Positions 25,360-37,167 of a stretch of 64,000 nt of DNA are shown here, in pieces. Location of the stretch: contig NZ_JACHJI010000003.1 of the NCBI RefSeq assembly GCF_014203535.1, positions 506,051 through 570,050 on the forward strand. Direction: 5' to 3'. Each line of letters starts with the position of its first letter. The first letter of the stretch is position 1. The notes below the pieces were generated by a model, which did no database searches, had not been told where the DNA came from, and saw only the letters and a list, made by a program, of their open reading frames with translations. Source of the DNA: Streptomyces griseomycini (lineage in GTDB: Bacteria; Actinomycetota; Actinomycetes; Streptomycetales; Streptomycetaceae). The position numbers were made by a program, and so were the translations under genes.

Positions 25360-25396
25360 CGGCCCCTTCCTCCCGCGTACGGGGAGGAAGGGGCCG
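25360..25396. terminator. Bidirectional terminator hairpin
   Basis: 15-bp perfect stem (25360-25374 with 25382-25396) and 7-base loop between the convergent yqeY and PBP genes. No T-tract, as often in Streptomyces. Confidence 0.75.
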
Positions 25397-25429
25397 ATGT
25401 CGTGTCCGGGCCGGGCGGTGGGCCCGTGG

Positions 25430-27769
<2,340 letters not shown>

Positions 27770-28186
27770 GGGAGCAGCCTACGTTCTCATTCGCCGGACA
27801 AGCGTATATGCCTTGGCCTAAGCTGCTCTCAACTGTCACAGCGGTGAGGCCACGTATCAATACGTCCGGCGACCCCGAATCGTTCCGGATCTTCTCGACT
27901 TTCTTGGTCGGGCGTGATGGGTGCGTGTCCGGATCCGCCTCGTGTGTCACGCGGTGCCCGTTGTGGCGCAGCTGGACTGACCCCAAATGCCGGGATCGCC
28001 GCGCATGTCGCCACCTCACTCCCCCGGGTGATCTGCCGCTTACCCATAGTCCGTTCGGACCATTCAAGATTGGGCCCGCTGGGGGTGTTGCGCCGTGCCC
28101 ACCTTCCGTAACGTCCTCAACTGGCGGCGGTGAATATGCCGCTGCCGCCGTGGGGGAGCCTCGATTCGGGAGAGGACGGCGCCGGT
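27770..28186. promoter_or_regulatory. Divergent promoter region and long wblA leader
   Basis: 417 bp between the PBP start (minus) and the wblA start (plus). The part nearest the PBP is A+T-rich for this genome (27770-27900). The remainder reads as untranslated leader for wblA; no convincing small gene is seen. A long complex leader agrees with wblA being a heavily controlled developmental gene. Confidence 0.55.
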
Positions 28187-28522
28187 ATGGGCTGGGTTAC
28201 CGACTGGAGTGCGCAGGCTGCCTGCCGCACTACCGATCCGGATGAACTGTTCGTTCAGGGAGCAGCGCAGAACAGGGCCAAGGCGGTGTGCACCGGATGT
28301 CCGGTACGCACTGAATGTCTGGCCGACGCGCTGGACAACCGCGTCGAGTTCGGCGTGTGGGGAGGCATGACGGAGCGTGAGCGCCGCGCACTGCTGCGCC
28401 GGCGGCCGACCGTGACCTCCTGGCGCAGGCTGCTGGAGACCGCGCGCTCGGAGTACGAGCGGGGGACGGGTGTGGTGCCCCTCGACGACGAGGTGTACGA
28501 GAGCTACGCGGCGGTGAGCTGA
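28187..28522 (+). CDS. wblA: WhiB-like iron-sulfur regulator WblA
   Basis: 111 residues from the ATG at 28187 (GGGAGAGGA upstream). The four cluster-binding cysteines are C13, C35, C38 and C44 (CxxCxxxxxC after the first), followed by the GVWGG turn (56-60) and a basic C-terminal region (ERERRALLRRR). WblA binds an NO/O2-sensitive [4Fe-4S] cluster and acts with the principal sigma factor to promote sporulation and repress antibiotic production. The neighbours (PBP on one side, two ArsA-type ATPases on the other) match the S. coelicolor SCO3579 locus. An ATG 19 codons upstream is open but lacks a good ribosome site. Confidence 0.93.
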   Translation: MGWVTDWSAQAACRTTDPDELFVQGAAQNRAKAVCTGCPVRTECLADALDNRVEFGVWGGMTERERRALLRRRPTVTSWRRLLETARSEYERGTGVVPLDDEVYESYAAVS

Positions 28523-28626
28523 GGGGCTTCGGGGTCTCGGTCCCGCCGCCGGGGTTTCCCGGCGCCGGGTGTCGCGTCCCGGACGGACGCCCCGGTCGTT
28601 CCGGGCGCTCAGGACGCTTCGGGTGC

Positions 28627-30030
28627 TCAGGACGCCTCGGATGTGTCGGGTGCTTCGGACGGGTCGGGCAGCTCCGGCCGGTTGGTCGCGAGCCGGTCGC
28701 CGACGTCCCGCAGCCCCGCCAGGTCGTGCACGTCACCGGGCAGCGCGGCCACTTCCGTCACCGCCACCTCGGGGTGGAGCGCGGTGAAGCGGTCACGCGT
28801 GCGCTGCTCGCGTGCGAGCAGCTGCATCCGCTCGGCGTGCAGCCTCAACAGGCCCGCGGTGAGCCGGTCGACGGACCGCTCCGCGTCCGCTTCCGTGTCC
28901 TCGGCGTCGTCCGCGGTGGCGGGGGAGCCTCCGTCGGGAACGCTCCGATCCGGTGTCCCGGAAGCGGGAGGTTCTGAACTGCCGTACGTATCGGGAGAGT
29001 TACGAAGTCCAGCTTTCCCGTCCTCCTGATCCACAATGCGGGAGTCCTCAAGATTTTCCGCGGCGGCGAGTGCCCGCTCGGCCGACAGCCGGTCCGCGCC
29101 GCTGCCGTGGACCCGGTTGAGCACCAGACCGGCCAGCGGCATGTCCTCCGCGGCCAGCCGTTCCACGAAGTACGCGGCCTCGCGCAGCGCGTCCCGCTCC
29201 GGTGCCGCCACCACCAGGAACGCGGTCCCGGGCGCCTGGAGCAGCTGGTACGTGGCGTCCGCGCGCGTACGGAACCCGCCGAACATCGAGTCCATCGCGG
29301 CCACGAACGTCTGCACGTCCTTCAGCAACTGCCCGCCGAGCAGCTTGCCCAGGACGCCGGTCATCATCGACATGCCGACGTTCAGGAACTTCATCCCCGC
29401 GCGGCCGCCGACCTTCGCCGGCGCCAGCAGAACGCGGATGAGCTTGCCGTCGAGGAAGGACCCGAGCCGCTTGGGGGCGTCCAGGAAGTCCAGCGCGGAG
29501 CGGGAGGGCGGGGTGTCGACGACGATGAGGTCCCACTCGTCCCGGGACCGCAGCTGGCCCAGCTTCTCCATCGCCATGTACTCCTGCGTGCCCGCGAAGC
29601 CCGCCGAGAGCGACTGGTAGAAGGGGTTGCCCAGGATCGCGGCGGCCCGCTCGGGATCCGCGTGCGCCTCGACGATCTCGTCGAAGGTGCGCTTCATGTC
29701 GAGCATCATCGCGTGCAGCTCGCCGCCCGCGGAGTCGTCGATGCCCTTCACCCGGCGCGGGACGTTGTCGAGCGAGTCGATGCCCATGGACTGGGCGAGC
29801 CGGCGGGCCGGGTCGATGGTGAGGACGACCACCTTGCGCCCCCGCTCGGCCGCGCGCAGGCCCAGCGCCGCGGCGGTGGTCGTCTTGCCGACCCCGCCCG
29901 AGCCGCAGCACACCACGATCCGGATGTCCGGATCGTCGATCAGCGGGTCGACGTCGAGCATGCGTGTCGGGGAGAGGCGGTGACGGGCGGCCGGGTCGTG
30001 CGCCTGCGCCGGTTCCGGACGACGACTCAT
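28627..30030 (-). CDS. ArsA/GET3-type P-loop ATPase (SCO3578-like)
   Basis: 467 residues. The deviant Walker A reads CCGSGGVGKTTTAAALG (about 41-57), switch I DPARRLAQ (about 75), switch II VVDTPPSRSALDFLD (about 170-184). The C-terminal third carries an acidic linker unlike ArsA and a helical end. With the adjacent paralogue it probably forms a heterodimeric ATPase; despite the old 'ion-transporting' name there is no arsenic operon here. The tail has short repeats (PDPSEAPDTSEAS). Confidence 0.85.
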   Translation of the reverse strand: MSRRPEPAQAHDPAARHRLSPTRMLDVDPLIDDPDIRIVVCCGSGGVGKTTTAAALGLRAAERGRKVVVLTIDPARRLAQSMGIDSLDNVPRRVKGIDDSAGGELHAMMLDMKRTFDEIVEAHADPERAAAILGNPFYQSLSAGFAGTQEYMAMEKLGQLRSRDEWDLIVVDTPPSRSALDFLDAPKRLGSFLDGKLIRVLLAPAKVGGRAGMKFLNVGMSMMTGVLGKLLGGQLLKDVQTFVAAMDSMFGGFRTRADATYQLLQAPGTAFLVVAAPERDALREAAYFVERLAAEDMPLAGLVLNRVHGSGADRLSAERALAAAENLEDSRIVDQEDGKAGLRNSPDTYGSSEPPASGTPDRSVPDGGSPATADDAEDTEADAERSVDRLTAGLLRLHAERMQLLAREQRTRDRFTALHPEVAVTEVAALPGDVHDLAGLRDVGDRLATNRPELPDPSEAPDTSEAS

Positions 30031-30244
30031 GACATCCTCTGCTTCCCCTGTTTCCGGTGCTGACGGCTTGTGACGGGGCTGGTACGGCGACTCGGAGCGG
30101 GACCGGTGCGGCGGTGCGGGGCGGGACGGGGCCCGAGCGTCGCGCCGCCGGACGAGGCGGCGGGACGGGGCCCGCGCGTCGTGACGGGCCGGACGGGCCG
30201 GGCGGGGCGGAGGGAGCGTTTCCCGGCCGTGCGGGCGCAGGCCG

Positions 30245-31222
30245 TCATGACACGCCCTGTTCGCGGAGCTCCTTGGCCAGTTCGTACAGACCGGCCAGGT
30301 CCATGCCCTCCGTGAGCAGCGGGAGTTCGTGCAGCGGCAGGTCGAGGTCCGTCAGCACGGCGCGCTGCTCGGTCTCCAGCGCGTGCCGCTCGACGTACTC
30401 CTCGGCCTGCGCGAGCAGCGGGTCCACCAGCCGCTCGGCGTGTCCGCCGCGCCGCGCCCCGCCGAGACCGGCGGACGACAGTGCCCGCGCGACGGAAGAA
30501 CGCGGGACCGTCCCCAGGAGTTCCAGGTCGGCCGCGTCCAGCACCCCGGGCCGCACCATGTTCACGATGACCCGCCCCACCGGCAGCCGTGCCGCGCGCA
30601 GCTCGGCGATGCCGTCCGCGGTCTCCTGGACCGGCATCTCCTCCAGCAGGGTCACCAGGTGCACGGCCGTCTCCGGCGACTTCAGCACCCGCATCACGGC
30701 CTGCGCCTGATTGTGTATCGGTCCGATCTTGGCGAGCCCGGCGACCTCGTCGTTGACGTTCAGGAAGCGGGTGATGCGGCCGGTCGGCGGGGCGTCCATC
30801 ACGACGTAGTCGTAGACGAACCGCCCGTCCCGCTCCTTGCGCCGTACCGCCTCGCACGCCTTGCCGGTCAGCAGGACGTCCCGCAGGCCGGGCGCGATGG
30901 TGGTGGCGAAGTCGATCGCGCCGAGCTTGCGCAGGGCCCGTCCGGCGCCCCCCAGCTTGTAGAACATCTGGAGGTAGTCCAGAAGGGCCAGTTCGGGGTC
31001 GATGGCGAGGGCGTACACCTCGCCGCCGCCCGGTGCGATGGCGATCTTCCGCTCTTCGTACGGCAGCGCCTCCGTCTCGAAGAGCTGTGCGATGCCCTGG
31101 CGGCCCTCGACCTCGACGAGGAGCGTCCGCTTCCCCTCCGTGGCCAGGGCCAGCGCGAGGGCCGCGGCCACCGTGGTCTTGCCGGTTCCGCCCTTGCCGC
31201 TGACGACCTGGAGCCTGCTCAC
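30245..31222 (-). CDS. ArsA/GET3-type P-loop ATPase (SCO3577-like)
   Basis: 325 residues from the GTG at 31222. The N-terminus begins directly with the deviant Walker A (RLQVVSGKGGTGKTTVAAALA), followed by DTxx-like switch II YVVMDAPPTGRITRFLNV (about 155) and an ALxxLL-rich C-terminus (LLTEGMDLAGLYELAKELR). Shorter than its neighbour and transcribed just before it, 214 bp apart. Probable partner subunit. Confidence 0.85.
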   Translation of the reverse strand: MSRLQVVSGKGGTGKTTVAAALALALATEGKRTLLVEVEGRQGIAQLFETEALPYEERKIAIAPGGGEVYALAIDPELALLDYLQMFYKLGGAGRALRKLGAIDFATTIAPGLRDVLLTGKACEAVRRKERDGRFVYDYVVMDAPPTGRITRFLNVNDEVAGLAKIGPIHNQAQAVMRVLKSPETAVHLVTLLEEMPVQETADGIAELRAARLPVGRVIVNMVRPGVLDAADLELLGTVPRSSVARALSSAGLGGARRGGHAERLVDPLLAQAEEYVERHALETEQRAVLTDLDLPLHELPLLTEGMDLAGLYELAKELREQGVS

Positions 31223-31373
31223 GTCATCGAGCCTAATTCCTTCCCGCGCACCCCGTCGGCTCCGGGTGGCGGTTCCCGGGATCCGCGCCCCGTGTGCGGC
31301 GGGCGGACCACGTGGCCGCGGCCGGTCGCGGTCGCCGCCGGGACCGGCCGCGGCAGCGGCTAGAGTCGGCCAC

Positions 31374-31535
31374 ATGACCAAGTGGGAATACGCGACTGTG
31401 CCACTGCTCGTCCACGCCACGAAGCAGATCCTGGACACCTGGGGCGAGGACGGCTGGGAGCTCGTCCAGGTCGTGCCCGGGCCGAACAACCCCGAGCAGC
31501 TGGTGGCCTACCTGAAGCGGGAGAAGCAGGGATGA
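31374..31535 (+). CDS. DUF4177 small protein
   Basis: 53 residues: MTKWEYATVPLLVHATKQIL, then WGEDGWELVQVVPGP, the DUF4177 core. The stop overlaps the RidA-family start by 4 bp (ATGA), so the two are translated together. Function unknown. Confidence 0.85.
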   Translation: MTKWEYATVPLLVHATKQILDTWGEDGWELVQVVPGPNNPEQLVAYLKREKQG

Positions 31536-31999
31536 GCGCCGTCGAGGCGAAGCTGGCCGAGCTGGGCCTGAGCCTGCCCGAGGTCGTCCCGCCGCTGGCC
31601 GCGTACCAGCCGGCCGTGCGGTCGGGGCAGTACGTCTACACCGCCGGCCAGCTCCCCATGGTGGACGGCAAGCTTCCGATGACCGGCAAGGTCGGCGCGG
31701 AGGTCACGGCGGAGGAGGCGAAGGAGCTGGCGCGCACCTGTGCGCTGAACGCCCTCGCCGCGGTCAAGTCCGTCGCCGGTGACCTGGACCGCGTCGCGCG
31801 CGTGGTGAAGGTCGTCGGCTTCGTCGCCTCCGCCGCGGACTTCACGGGCCAGCCGGGTGTCCTCAACGGCGCGAGCGAGCTGCTGGGCGAGGTCCTCGGC
31901 GACAGGGGCGTCCACGCGCGCAGCGCGGTGGGCGTCGCGGTGCTGCCGCTGGACGCGCCGGTCGAGGTCGAGATCCAGGTGGAGCTCACGGAGGCGTAG
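31532..31999 (+). CDS. RidA/YjgF-family protein
   Basis: 155 residues. Family blocks: VRSGQYVYTAGQLPMVDGKL (about 29-48), ARTCALNALAAVKS (about 69-82), DRVARVVKVVGFV (about 88-100) and ARSAVGVAVLPLDAPVEVEIQV (about 130-151). Of the classic RidA active-site residues, the near-C-terminal Arg is present in the ARSAVGV block but the terminal Glu context is altered. RidA proteins deaminate reactive imines; members of this longer subgroup may lack that activity. Confidence 0.85.
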   Translation: MSAVEAKLAELGLSLPEVVPPLAAYQPAVRSGQYVYTAGQLPMVDGKLPMTGKVGAEVTAEEAKELARTCALNALAAVKSVAGDLDRVARVVKVVGFVASAADFTGQPGVLNGASELLGEVLGDRGVHARSAVGVAVLPLDAPVEVEIQVELTEA

Positions 32000-32462
32000 G
32001 CCTCCGGTGGCCGGGCGCCGCCCCGCCCCGCCCTGCCGGAGGGTCCGTCGCTCCGTCACCGGCCCCGTCGGCCTGCTGCCGGGGCCGTCGGCCCGCCACC
32101 GGGGCCGTCGCCCGTCGGCGTCGGGCCCGTCGCGTCGGCGTCCGGGCATGCCGGCGTGCGCGTGGTGGCCCCGTCGCGGGTCCCCGCCGCCCGGGCGGGT
32201 CCCGCCGGCGTCCGGCGTGAGTGCGCCGTACCGTCCCGCCGCCGCCCGGCGTGAGCGCCCTGCCGCTCCGTCGCCCTGCCGCCCGGCGTGAACGCCCTGC
32301 CGCTCCGTCGCCCTGCCGCCCGCCGGTGCCGCGCCGCCGAGGCGACGGGGCCCGCCCGGCCCTCCCGCCGACGCGCCGCCCGGAGTGCCGGGGCGGCGGT
32401 TCCCGCCGCTTCCGTCCCGGCGGGCACTCGAACATCCGCCCGTCACGGGATAGCCTCCGGCC
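32000..32462. repeat. G+C-rich intergenic repeat region with a 37-bp duplication
   Basis: 463 bp without a gene between ridA-like and Nudix genes. Two 37-bp units (32244-32280 and 32281-32317) differ by one base; the remainder is degenerate GTCGGCC/GCCGTCG-type repetition. On the minus strand the frame reads Arg/Ala/Gly-rich nonsense. No promoter is obvious except the slightly less G+C-rich stretch before 32463. Confidence 0.7.
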
Positions 32463-33344
32463 ATGGCGAATGCGCAGGCTGGCGGGCAGTGGTACCCGCC
32501 GGAATGGCCGGACCGGATCCGTGCGCTCGCGGACGGCACGCTCACGCCGGTCGCGCCGAAGCGCGCGGCCACCGTCATGCTGCTCAAGGACACCGGTGAC
32601 GAGCCCGCCGTGCACATGCTGCGCCGACGCGCCTCCATGGCCTTCGCCGGCGGCGCGTACGCCTATCCCGGCGGTGGCGTCGACCCGCGTGACGACGACC
32701 GGAGCGTCCGCTGGGCGGGCCCCACGCGCGCCTGGTGGGCGGACCGGCTCGGCGTCGACGAGTCGGTGGCCCAGGCGATCGTCTGCGCGGCCGTACGGGA
32801 GACGTACGAGGAGGCCGGCGTCCTGCTCGCCGGTCCGACACCCGACTCCGTGGTCGGCGACACCACGGGGGAGGACTGGGAGGCGGACCGTGCCGCGCTC
32901 GTCGCGCGGGAGACCTCCTTCGCGGAGTTCCTCGACCGCCGCGGACTGGTCCTGCGCTCGGACCTGCTCGGTGCCTGGACGCGCTGGATCACCCCCGAGT
33001 TCGAGCCGCGCCGCTACGACACCTGGTTCTTCGTCGCCGCGCTCCCCGAGGGGCAGCGCACCCGCAACGCCTCCACGGAGGCCGACCGCACCGTGTGGAT
33101 CACCCCGCGCGAGGCCGCCGCCGCGTACGACCGCGGTGAGCTGCTGATGATGCCGCCGACCATCGCGACCCTGCGCCAGCTGACGGCGTACGGGACGGCG
33201 GCCCAGGCGCTCGACGCGGCGACCGCGCGCGATCTCACGCCGGTGCTGGCCACCGCGCGCCTGGAGGGCGGCGGGATCGTGCTCTCCTGGCCGGGACACG
33301 ACGAGTTCACCCAGCACATCCCGACCGGTGGAGCCCCCGCATGA
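32463..33344 (+). CDS. Nudix hydrolase (NUDT19/RppH-type long form)
   Basis: 293 residues. Nudix features: MLLKDTGDEPAVHMLRRRASMAFAGGAYAYPGGGVD (about 39-74; split here by family motif) then REtYEEAGVLLAG around 108-121, matching the REUXEEXGU box with a long insertion typical of NUDT19-like proteins. WITPREAAAAYDRGELLMMPPT (about 213) is the family C-terminal block. It may hydrolyse CoA esters or nucleotide diphosphates. Its stop overlaps the next start by 4 bp. Confidence 0.85.
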   Translation: MANAQAGGQWYPPEWPDRIRALADGTLTPVAPKRAATVMLLKDTGDEPAVHMLRRRASMAFAGGAYAYPGGGVDPRDDDRSVRWAGPTRAWWADRLGVDESVAQAIVCAAVRETYEEAGVLLAGPTPDSVVGDTTGEDWEADRAALVARETSFAEFLDRRGLVLRSDLLGAWTRWITPEFEPRRYDTWFFVAALPEGQRTRNASTEADRTVWITPREAAAAYDRGELLMMPPTIATLRQLTAYGTAAQALDAATARDLTPVLATARLEGGGIVLSWPGHDEFTQHIPTGGAPA

Positions 33345-34171
33345 CGGACGCAAGCGCCCTTCCCGGCCAGCCGCGCGGCGGAGCCCTCTCCGGCCGCGCC
33401 ACCCCGCGCGCCGTCAACGTCCTGGCCCCCAACGCCTCGGCGATGACCCTGGACGGCACCAACACCTGGATCCTGGCGGAACCGGGCTCCGGCCTCGCGG
33501 TCGTGGTCGACCCCGGCCCGCTGGACGAGGGACACCTGCGGAACGTCGTCGACACGGCCGAGCGGGCCGGACAGCGCGTCGCCCTCACCCTGCTGACGCA
33601 CGGTCACCCCGACCACGCCGAGGGCGCCGCCCGGTTCGCCGAGCTGACCGGCACGAAGGTGCGGGCCCTGGACCCGGCGCTGCGGCTCGGGGACGAGGGA
33701 CTGGCCGCCGGTGACGTCGTCACCGTCGGCGGCCTGGAGCTGAGGGTCGTACCGACCCCCGGCCACACCGCCGACTCCCTCTCCTTCCACCTCCCGGCCG
33801 ACCGAGCGGTCCTGACCGGCGACACCGTCCTGGGCCGCGGCACGACCGTGGTGGCCCATCCCGACGGGCGCCTCGGCGACTACCTGGACTCGCTGCGCCG
33901 GCTGCGTTCCCTCGCGGTCGACGACGGCGTCCGCACGGTCCTGCCCGGCCACGGACCCGTCCTGGAGGACGCCCAGGGCGCCGTCGAGTACTACCTCGCC
34001 CACCGCGCCCACCGGCTCGCCCAGGTCGAGACGGCCGTCGAGGACGGCTACCGCACCCCGTCCGAGGTCGTCGCCCACGTCTACGCGGACGTCGACCGCT
34101 CCCTGTGGCCCGCCGCGGAACTGTCCGTACGGGCCCAGATGGAGTACCTGCAGGAGCACGGGCTGATCTAG
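33341..34171 (+). CDS. Metallo-beta-lactamase-fold hydrolase (LACTB2-like)
   Basis: 276 residues. The zinc-binding signature is LTHGHPDHAEGA (about 86-97), with further ligands in PTPGHTADSLSFHLP (about 139-153) and TGDTVLGRG (about 160-168); PGHGPVLED (about 203-211) completes the site. A C-terminal winged-helix-like extension (TPSEVVAHVYADVDRSLWPAAELSV) is typical of the LACTB2/YflN group, which includes nucleases and hydrolases. Co-translated with the Nudix gene. Confidence 0.87.
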   Translation: MTDASALPGQPRGGALSGRATPRAVNVLAPNASAMTLDGTNTWILAEPGSGLAVVVDPGPLDEGHLRNVVDTAERAGQRVALTLLTHGHPDHAEGAARFAELTGTKVRALDPALRLGDEGLAAGDVVTVGGLELRVVPTPGHTADSLSFHLPADRAVLTGDTVLGRGTTVVAHPDGRLGDYLDSLRRLRSLAVDDGVRTVLPGHGPVLEDAQGAVEYYLAHRAHRLAQVETAVEDGYRTPSEVVAHVYADVDRSLWPAAELSVRAQMEYLQEHGLI

Positions 34172-34209
34172 GGCCCCGGGGCCCGTCCGGCGGAGGTCCG
34201 GACACGACG

Positions 34210-34235
34210 GAGCCCCGCCTCCCGGGGCGGGGCTC
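34210..34235. terminator. Bidirectional terminator hairpin before crp
   Basis: 9-bp perfect stem GAGCCCCGC / GCGGGGCTC with an 8-base loop, between the convergent MBL and crp genes. Confidence 0.7.
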
Positions 34236-34261
34236 GTGGGCGCGATGCGTCGCGCCGGGTG

Positions 34262-34936
34262 TCAGCGGGAGCGCTTCGCGAGGCGCTCGACGTCCAGGAG
34301 GATCACCGCGCGGGCCTCCAGCCGGAGCCAGCCGCGCTGGGCGAAGTCCGCCAGGGCCTTGTTGACCGTCTCACGGGACGCGCCGACCAGCTGGGCCAGC
34401 TCCTCCTGAGTGAGGTCGTGCACGACGTGGATGCCCTCCTCCGACTGCACGCCGAAGCGGCGGGAGAGGTCGAGCAGGGCGCGCGCGACACGGCCCGGGA
34501 CGTCCGAGAAGACCAGGTCCGACATGGCGTCGTTGGTCTTGCGCAGCCGGCGTGCCACCGCCCGCAGCAGCGCCGTGGCCACCTCGGGGCGGGCGTTCAG
34601 CCAGGGCTGGAGGTCGCCGTGGCCGAGGCCGAGCAGCTTCACCTCGGTGAGGGCCGTGGCGGTCGCGGTGCGCGGACCCGGGTCGAAGAGCGACAGCTCG
34701 CCGATCAGTTCGCCGGGGCCGACGACGGCGAGCATGTTCTCGCGGCCGTCGGGGGACGTGCGGTGGAGCTTGACCTTGCCCTCGGTGACCACGTAGAGGC
34801 GGTCGCCGGGGTCGCCCTCGTGGAACAGGGAGTCGCCCCGTGCCAGGGTCACCTCACTCATGGAGGCGCGAAGCTCCGCGGCCTGCTCGTCATCGAGCGC
34901 CGCGAAGAGCGGGTTCCGCCGCAGAACGTCGTCCAC
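34262..34936 (-). CDS. crp: cAMP receptor protein family regulator Crp
   Basis: 224 residues from the GTG at 34936 (AAGGAGAG five bases upstream); the open frame runs further but this start matches the known S. coelicolor protein length. Cyclic-nucleotide-binding domain (about 10-120): GDSLFHEGDPGDRLYVV, then the phosphate-binding cassette GELIGELSLFDPGPRTATATA. The C-terminal winged helix has recognition helix LVGASRETVNKALADF (about 180-195). In S. coelicolor Crp (SCO3571) governs germination, growth and antibiotic clusters. Confidence 0.95.
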   Translation of the reverse strand: MDDVLRRNPLFAALDDEQAAELRASMSEVTLARGDSLFHEGDPGDRLYVVTEGKVKLHRTSPDGRENMLAVVGPGELIGELSLFDPGPRTATATALTEVKLLGLGHGDLQPWLNARPEVATALLRAVARRLRKTNDAMSDLVFSDVPGRVARALLDLSRRFGVQSEEGIHVVHDLTQEELAQLVGASRETVNKALADFAQRGWLRLEARAVILLDVERLAKRSR

Positions 34937-35142
34937 GAGTTCTCTCCTTGTCGACCTGCTCAGGGGAGCTTGCTCCCCCACGTACCAGGGGACCGTGGTG
35001 CCCATTTTGCCGGACGGTCCAAACAGTGTGATCTGTCACAAGGATGCCGCACGGGCCTGCCGGGGTACGCGGCAGGGGTCCAATTGGACGCCGATCTTCG
35101 GGGTCCGGGGCGGATGTCGGTGCCGGGTCGTAGGCTGGCCGG

Positions 35143-36345
35143 GTGTCCAAATCGCCGGTGAGAGCACAGGCCGAGGAGGCTGAGCGGGTGGTGGTACGTC
35201 GCGATTCCGCTGTGGGCGAACAGGACTCCGATGGCGGTAGGGAAACGGCGAAAGCGGCAAAGAGGGCTTCGGTGGAAGAGGAACCGACGGCAGGTACGAG
35301 CGGCGCGGCCGAGGAGAGGCCCGCACCGCCGGGGAACGCCGCCGGGGAGGCCGTGCCCGCCGGGGGGTCGGCGTCCGCGGACGAGGCGGCCGCACCGCAG
35401 ACGCCCGAACGGAAGGCGTCCGCGCGGAAGGCGTCCGCGCGGAAGGCGCCCGCCGAGAAGTCCGCCCCCGCCGGAAAGGCCCCGGCCGCCGGGAGGCCCC
35501 TCGTCGCACCCGGGAAAGCCACCGCCGCGCTGAAGGGCGCTCCGGTGAAGAGCGTCGTCGAGCCGGCCAAGGGGGAGTCGCGCATCGCGCTCGTCCGCCG
35601 CGCGCGCCGCATCAACCGCGAGCTCGCCGAGGTGTTCCCGTACGCGCACCCCGAGCTGGACTTCGAGAACCCCTTCCAACTCCTCGTCGCCACGGTGCTC
35701 TCGGCCCAGACCACCGACCTGCGCGTCAACCAGACGACCCCCGCCCTCTTCGCGCAGTACCCCACCCCCGAGGACCTGGCCGCCGCCGACCCCGAGGAGG
35801 TGGAGGAGATCCTGCGCCCGTGCGGCTTCTTCCGCGCCAAGACCCGCTCGGTGATGGGGCTTTCCAAGGTGCTCGCGGAGGACTTCGGCGGCGAGGTGCC
35901 GGGCCGGCTCGAGGATCTCGTGAAGCTGCCCGGCGTCGGCCGCAAGACCGCCTTCGTCGTGCTCGGCAACGCCTTCGGCCGCCCCGGGATCACCGTGGAC
36001 ACCCACTTCCAGCGCCTGGTCCGCCGCTGGCGGTGGACGGACGAGACCGACCCGGACAAGATCGAGGCCGCCGTCGGCGCGCTCTTCCCCAAGAGTGACT
36101 GGACCGACCTCTCGCACCACGTGATCTGGCACGGCCGCCGCATCTGCCACGCCCGCAAGCCGGCCTGCGGCGCCTGCCCCATCGCCCCGCTCTGCCCGGC
36201 GTACGGCGAGGGCGAGACGGACCCGGAGAAGGCGAGGAAGCTGCTGAAGTACGAGAAGGGCGGCCTCCCCGGCCAGCGCCTGAAGCCGCCGCAGGCCTAC
36301 CTGGACGCGGGTGGCCGGCCGGCCCCGCCGCTGAGGGCCGGATGA
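35143..36345 (+). CDS. nth: Endonuclease III with long N-terminal extension
   Basis: 400 residues; the catalytic part (about 140-385) is standard for this DNA glycosylase/AP lyase that removes oxidised pyrimidines. The helix-hairpin-helix [15 protein letters not shown] carries the catalytic Lys, [11 protein letters not shown] the catalytic Asp. The [4Fe-4S] loop is C-x6-C-x2-C-x5-C ([17 protein letters not shown], about 337-353). The first 135 residues are a Lys/Ala/Pro/Glu-rich disordered tail with RKASA repeats, about twice the usual length. Start GTG 35143; internal starts would remove part of the tail. Divergent from crp. Confidence 0.92.
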   Translation: MSKSPVRAQAEEAERVVVRRDSAVGEQDSDGGRETAKAAKRASVEEEPTAGTSGAAEERPAPPGNAAGEAVPAGGSASADEAAAPQTPERKASARKASARKAPAEKSAPAGKAPAAGRPLVAPGKATAALKGAPVKSVVEPAKGESRIALVRRARRINRELAEVFPYAHPELDFENPFQLLVATVLSAQTTDLRVNQTTPALFAQYPTPEDLAAADPEEVEEILRPCGFFRAKTRSVMGLSKVLAEDFGGEVPGRLEDLVKLPGVGRKTAFVVLGNAFGRPGITVDTHFQRLVRRWRWTDETDPDKIEAAVGALFPKSDWTDLSHHVIWHGRRICHARKPACGACPIAPLCPAYGEGETDPEKARKLLKYEKGGLPGQRLKPPQAYLDAGGRPAPPLRAG

Positions 36346-36471
36346 CGGGGTGGCGCAGGCGCCCGCGACGGCCCGCGGAACGACCGGAACGATCTCGGGT
36401 ACGCCGGGCGTTGGACCCGTGGGACGTGGCGCGCGACGGGACGTGGGACGGGACAGGACGGCGGGGTGGCG

Positions 36472-37167
36472 ATGACGCGTGCGAGTGATACCCAGGACGG
36501 CCGGGTGACGCTCGACAAGGAGGGCCTGCCCGCCTGGCTGGACCCGGTGGTCCACGCGGCGGAGACGGTCGCGCCGGGGCAGCTGAGCCGTTTCCTGCCC
36601 CCGGAGGACGGCGCGGGGCGCCAGTCCGCCGTCCTCGTCCTGTTCGGCGAGGGCGAGCGCGGCCCGGAGCTGCTGCTCATGGAGCGGGCGAGCTCGCTGC
36701 GCTCGCACGCCGGCCAGCCGTCCTTCCCCGGCGGCGCCCTCGACCCCGAGGACGGCGATCCGCAGGGCGACGGGCCGCTGCGGGCCGCCCTGCGCGAGGC
36801 CGAGGAGGAGACCGGGCTCGACCCGTCCGGGGTCCAGCTCTTCGGCGTCCTGCCGAAGCTCTACATCCCGGTCAGCGGCTTCGTCGTCACACCCGTGCTG
36901 GGCTGGTGGCGCGTGCCCAGCCCGGTCGGTGTCGTGGACCCGAAGGAGACCGCCCGGGTCTTCACGGTCCCCGTGGCGGATCTCACCCACCCGGACAACC
37001 GTGCGACGGCGGTCCACCCCCGCGGCCATCGCGGTCCGGCATTCCTGGTCGAATCGGCCCTGGTGTGGGGCTTCACGGCCGGGGTCATCGACCGACTGCT
37101 GCATTTCGCCGGGTGGGAGCGCCCCTGGGACCGGGACAAGCAGGTCCCGCTGGACTGGCGGGCGTGA
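36472..37167 (+). CDS. CoA-pyrophosphatase-type Nudix hydrolase
   Basis: 231 residues from ATG 36472 (GTG 36466 also open). The NuCoA signature LLLMERASSLRSHAGQPSFPGG (about 66-87; reported here as two halves LLLMERASS and LRSHAGQPSFPGG) precedes the Nudix box ALREAEEETGL (about 105-115), whose Glu cluster binds Mg2+. The family splits CoA into 3',5'-ADP and phosphopantetheine. Probably in one transcript with the following MarP-like protease, 117 bp downstream. Confidence 0.88.
   Translation: MTRASDTQDGRVTLDKEGLPAWLDPVVHAAETVAPGQLSRFLPPEDGAGRQSAVLVLFGEGERGPELLLMERASSLRSHAGQPSFPGGALDPEDGDPQGDGPLRAALREAEEETGLDPSGVQLFGVLPKLYIPVSGFVVTPVLGWWRVPSPVGVVDPKETARVFTVPVADLTHPDNRATAVHPRGHRGPAFLVESALVWGFTAGVIDRLLHFAGWERPWDRDKQVPLDWRA

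Noticed and set aside
28627..31222. Arsenic resistance locus
   Set aside because: The two ArsA-type ATPases lack any arsB, arsC, arsR or arsD neighbour; the pair next to wblA is a conserved actinobacterial arrangement.
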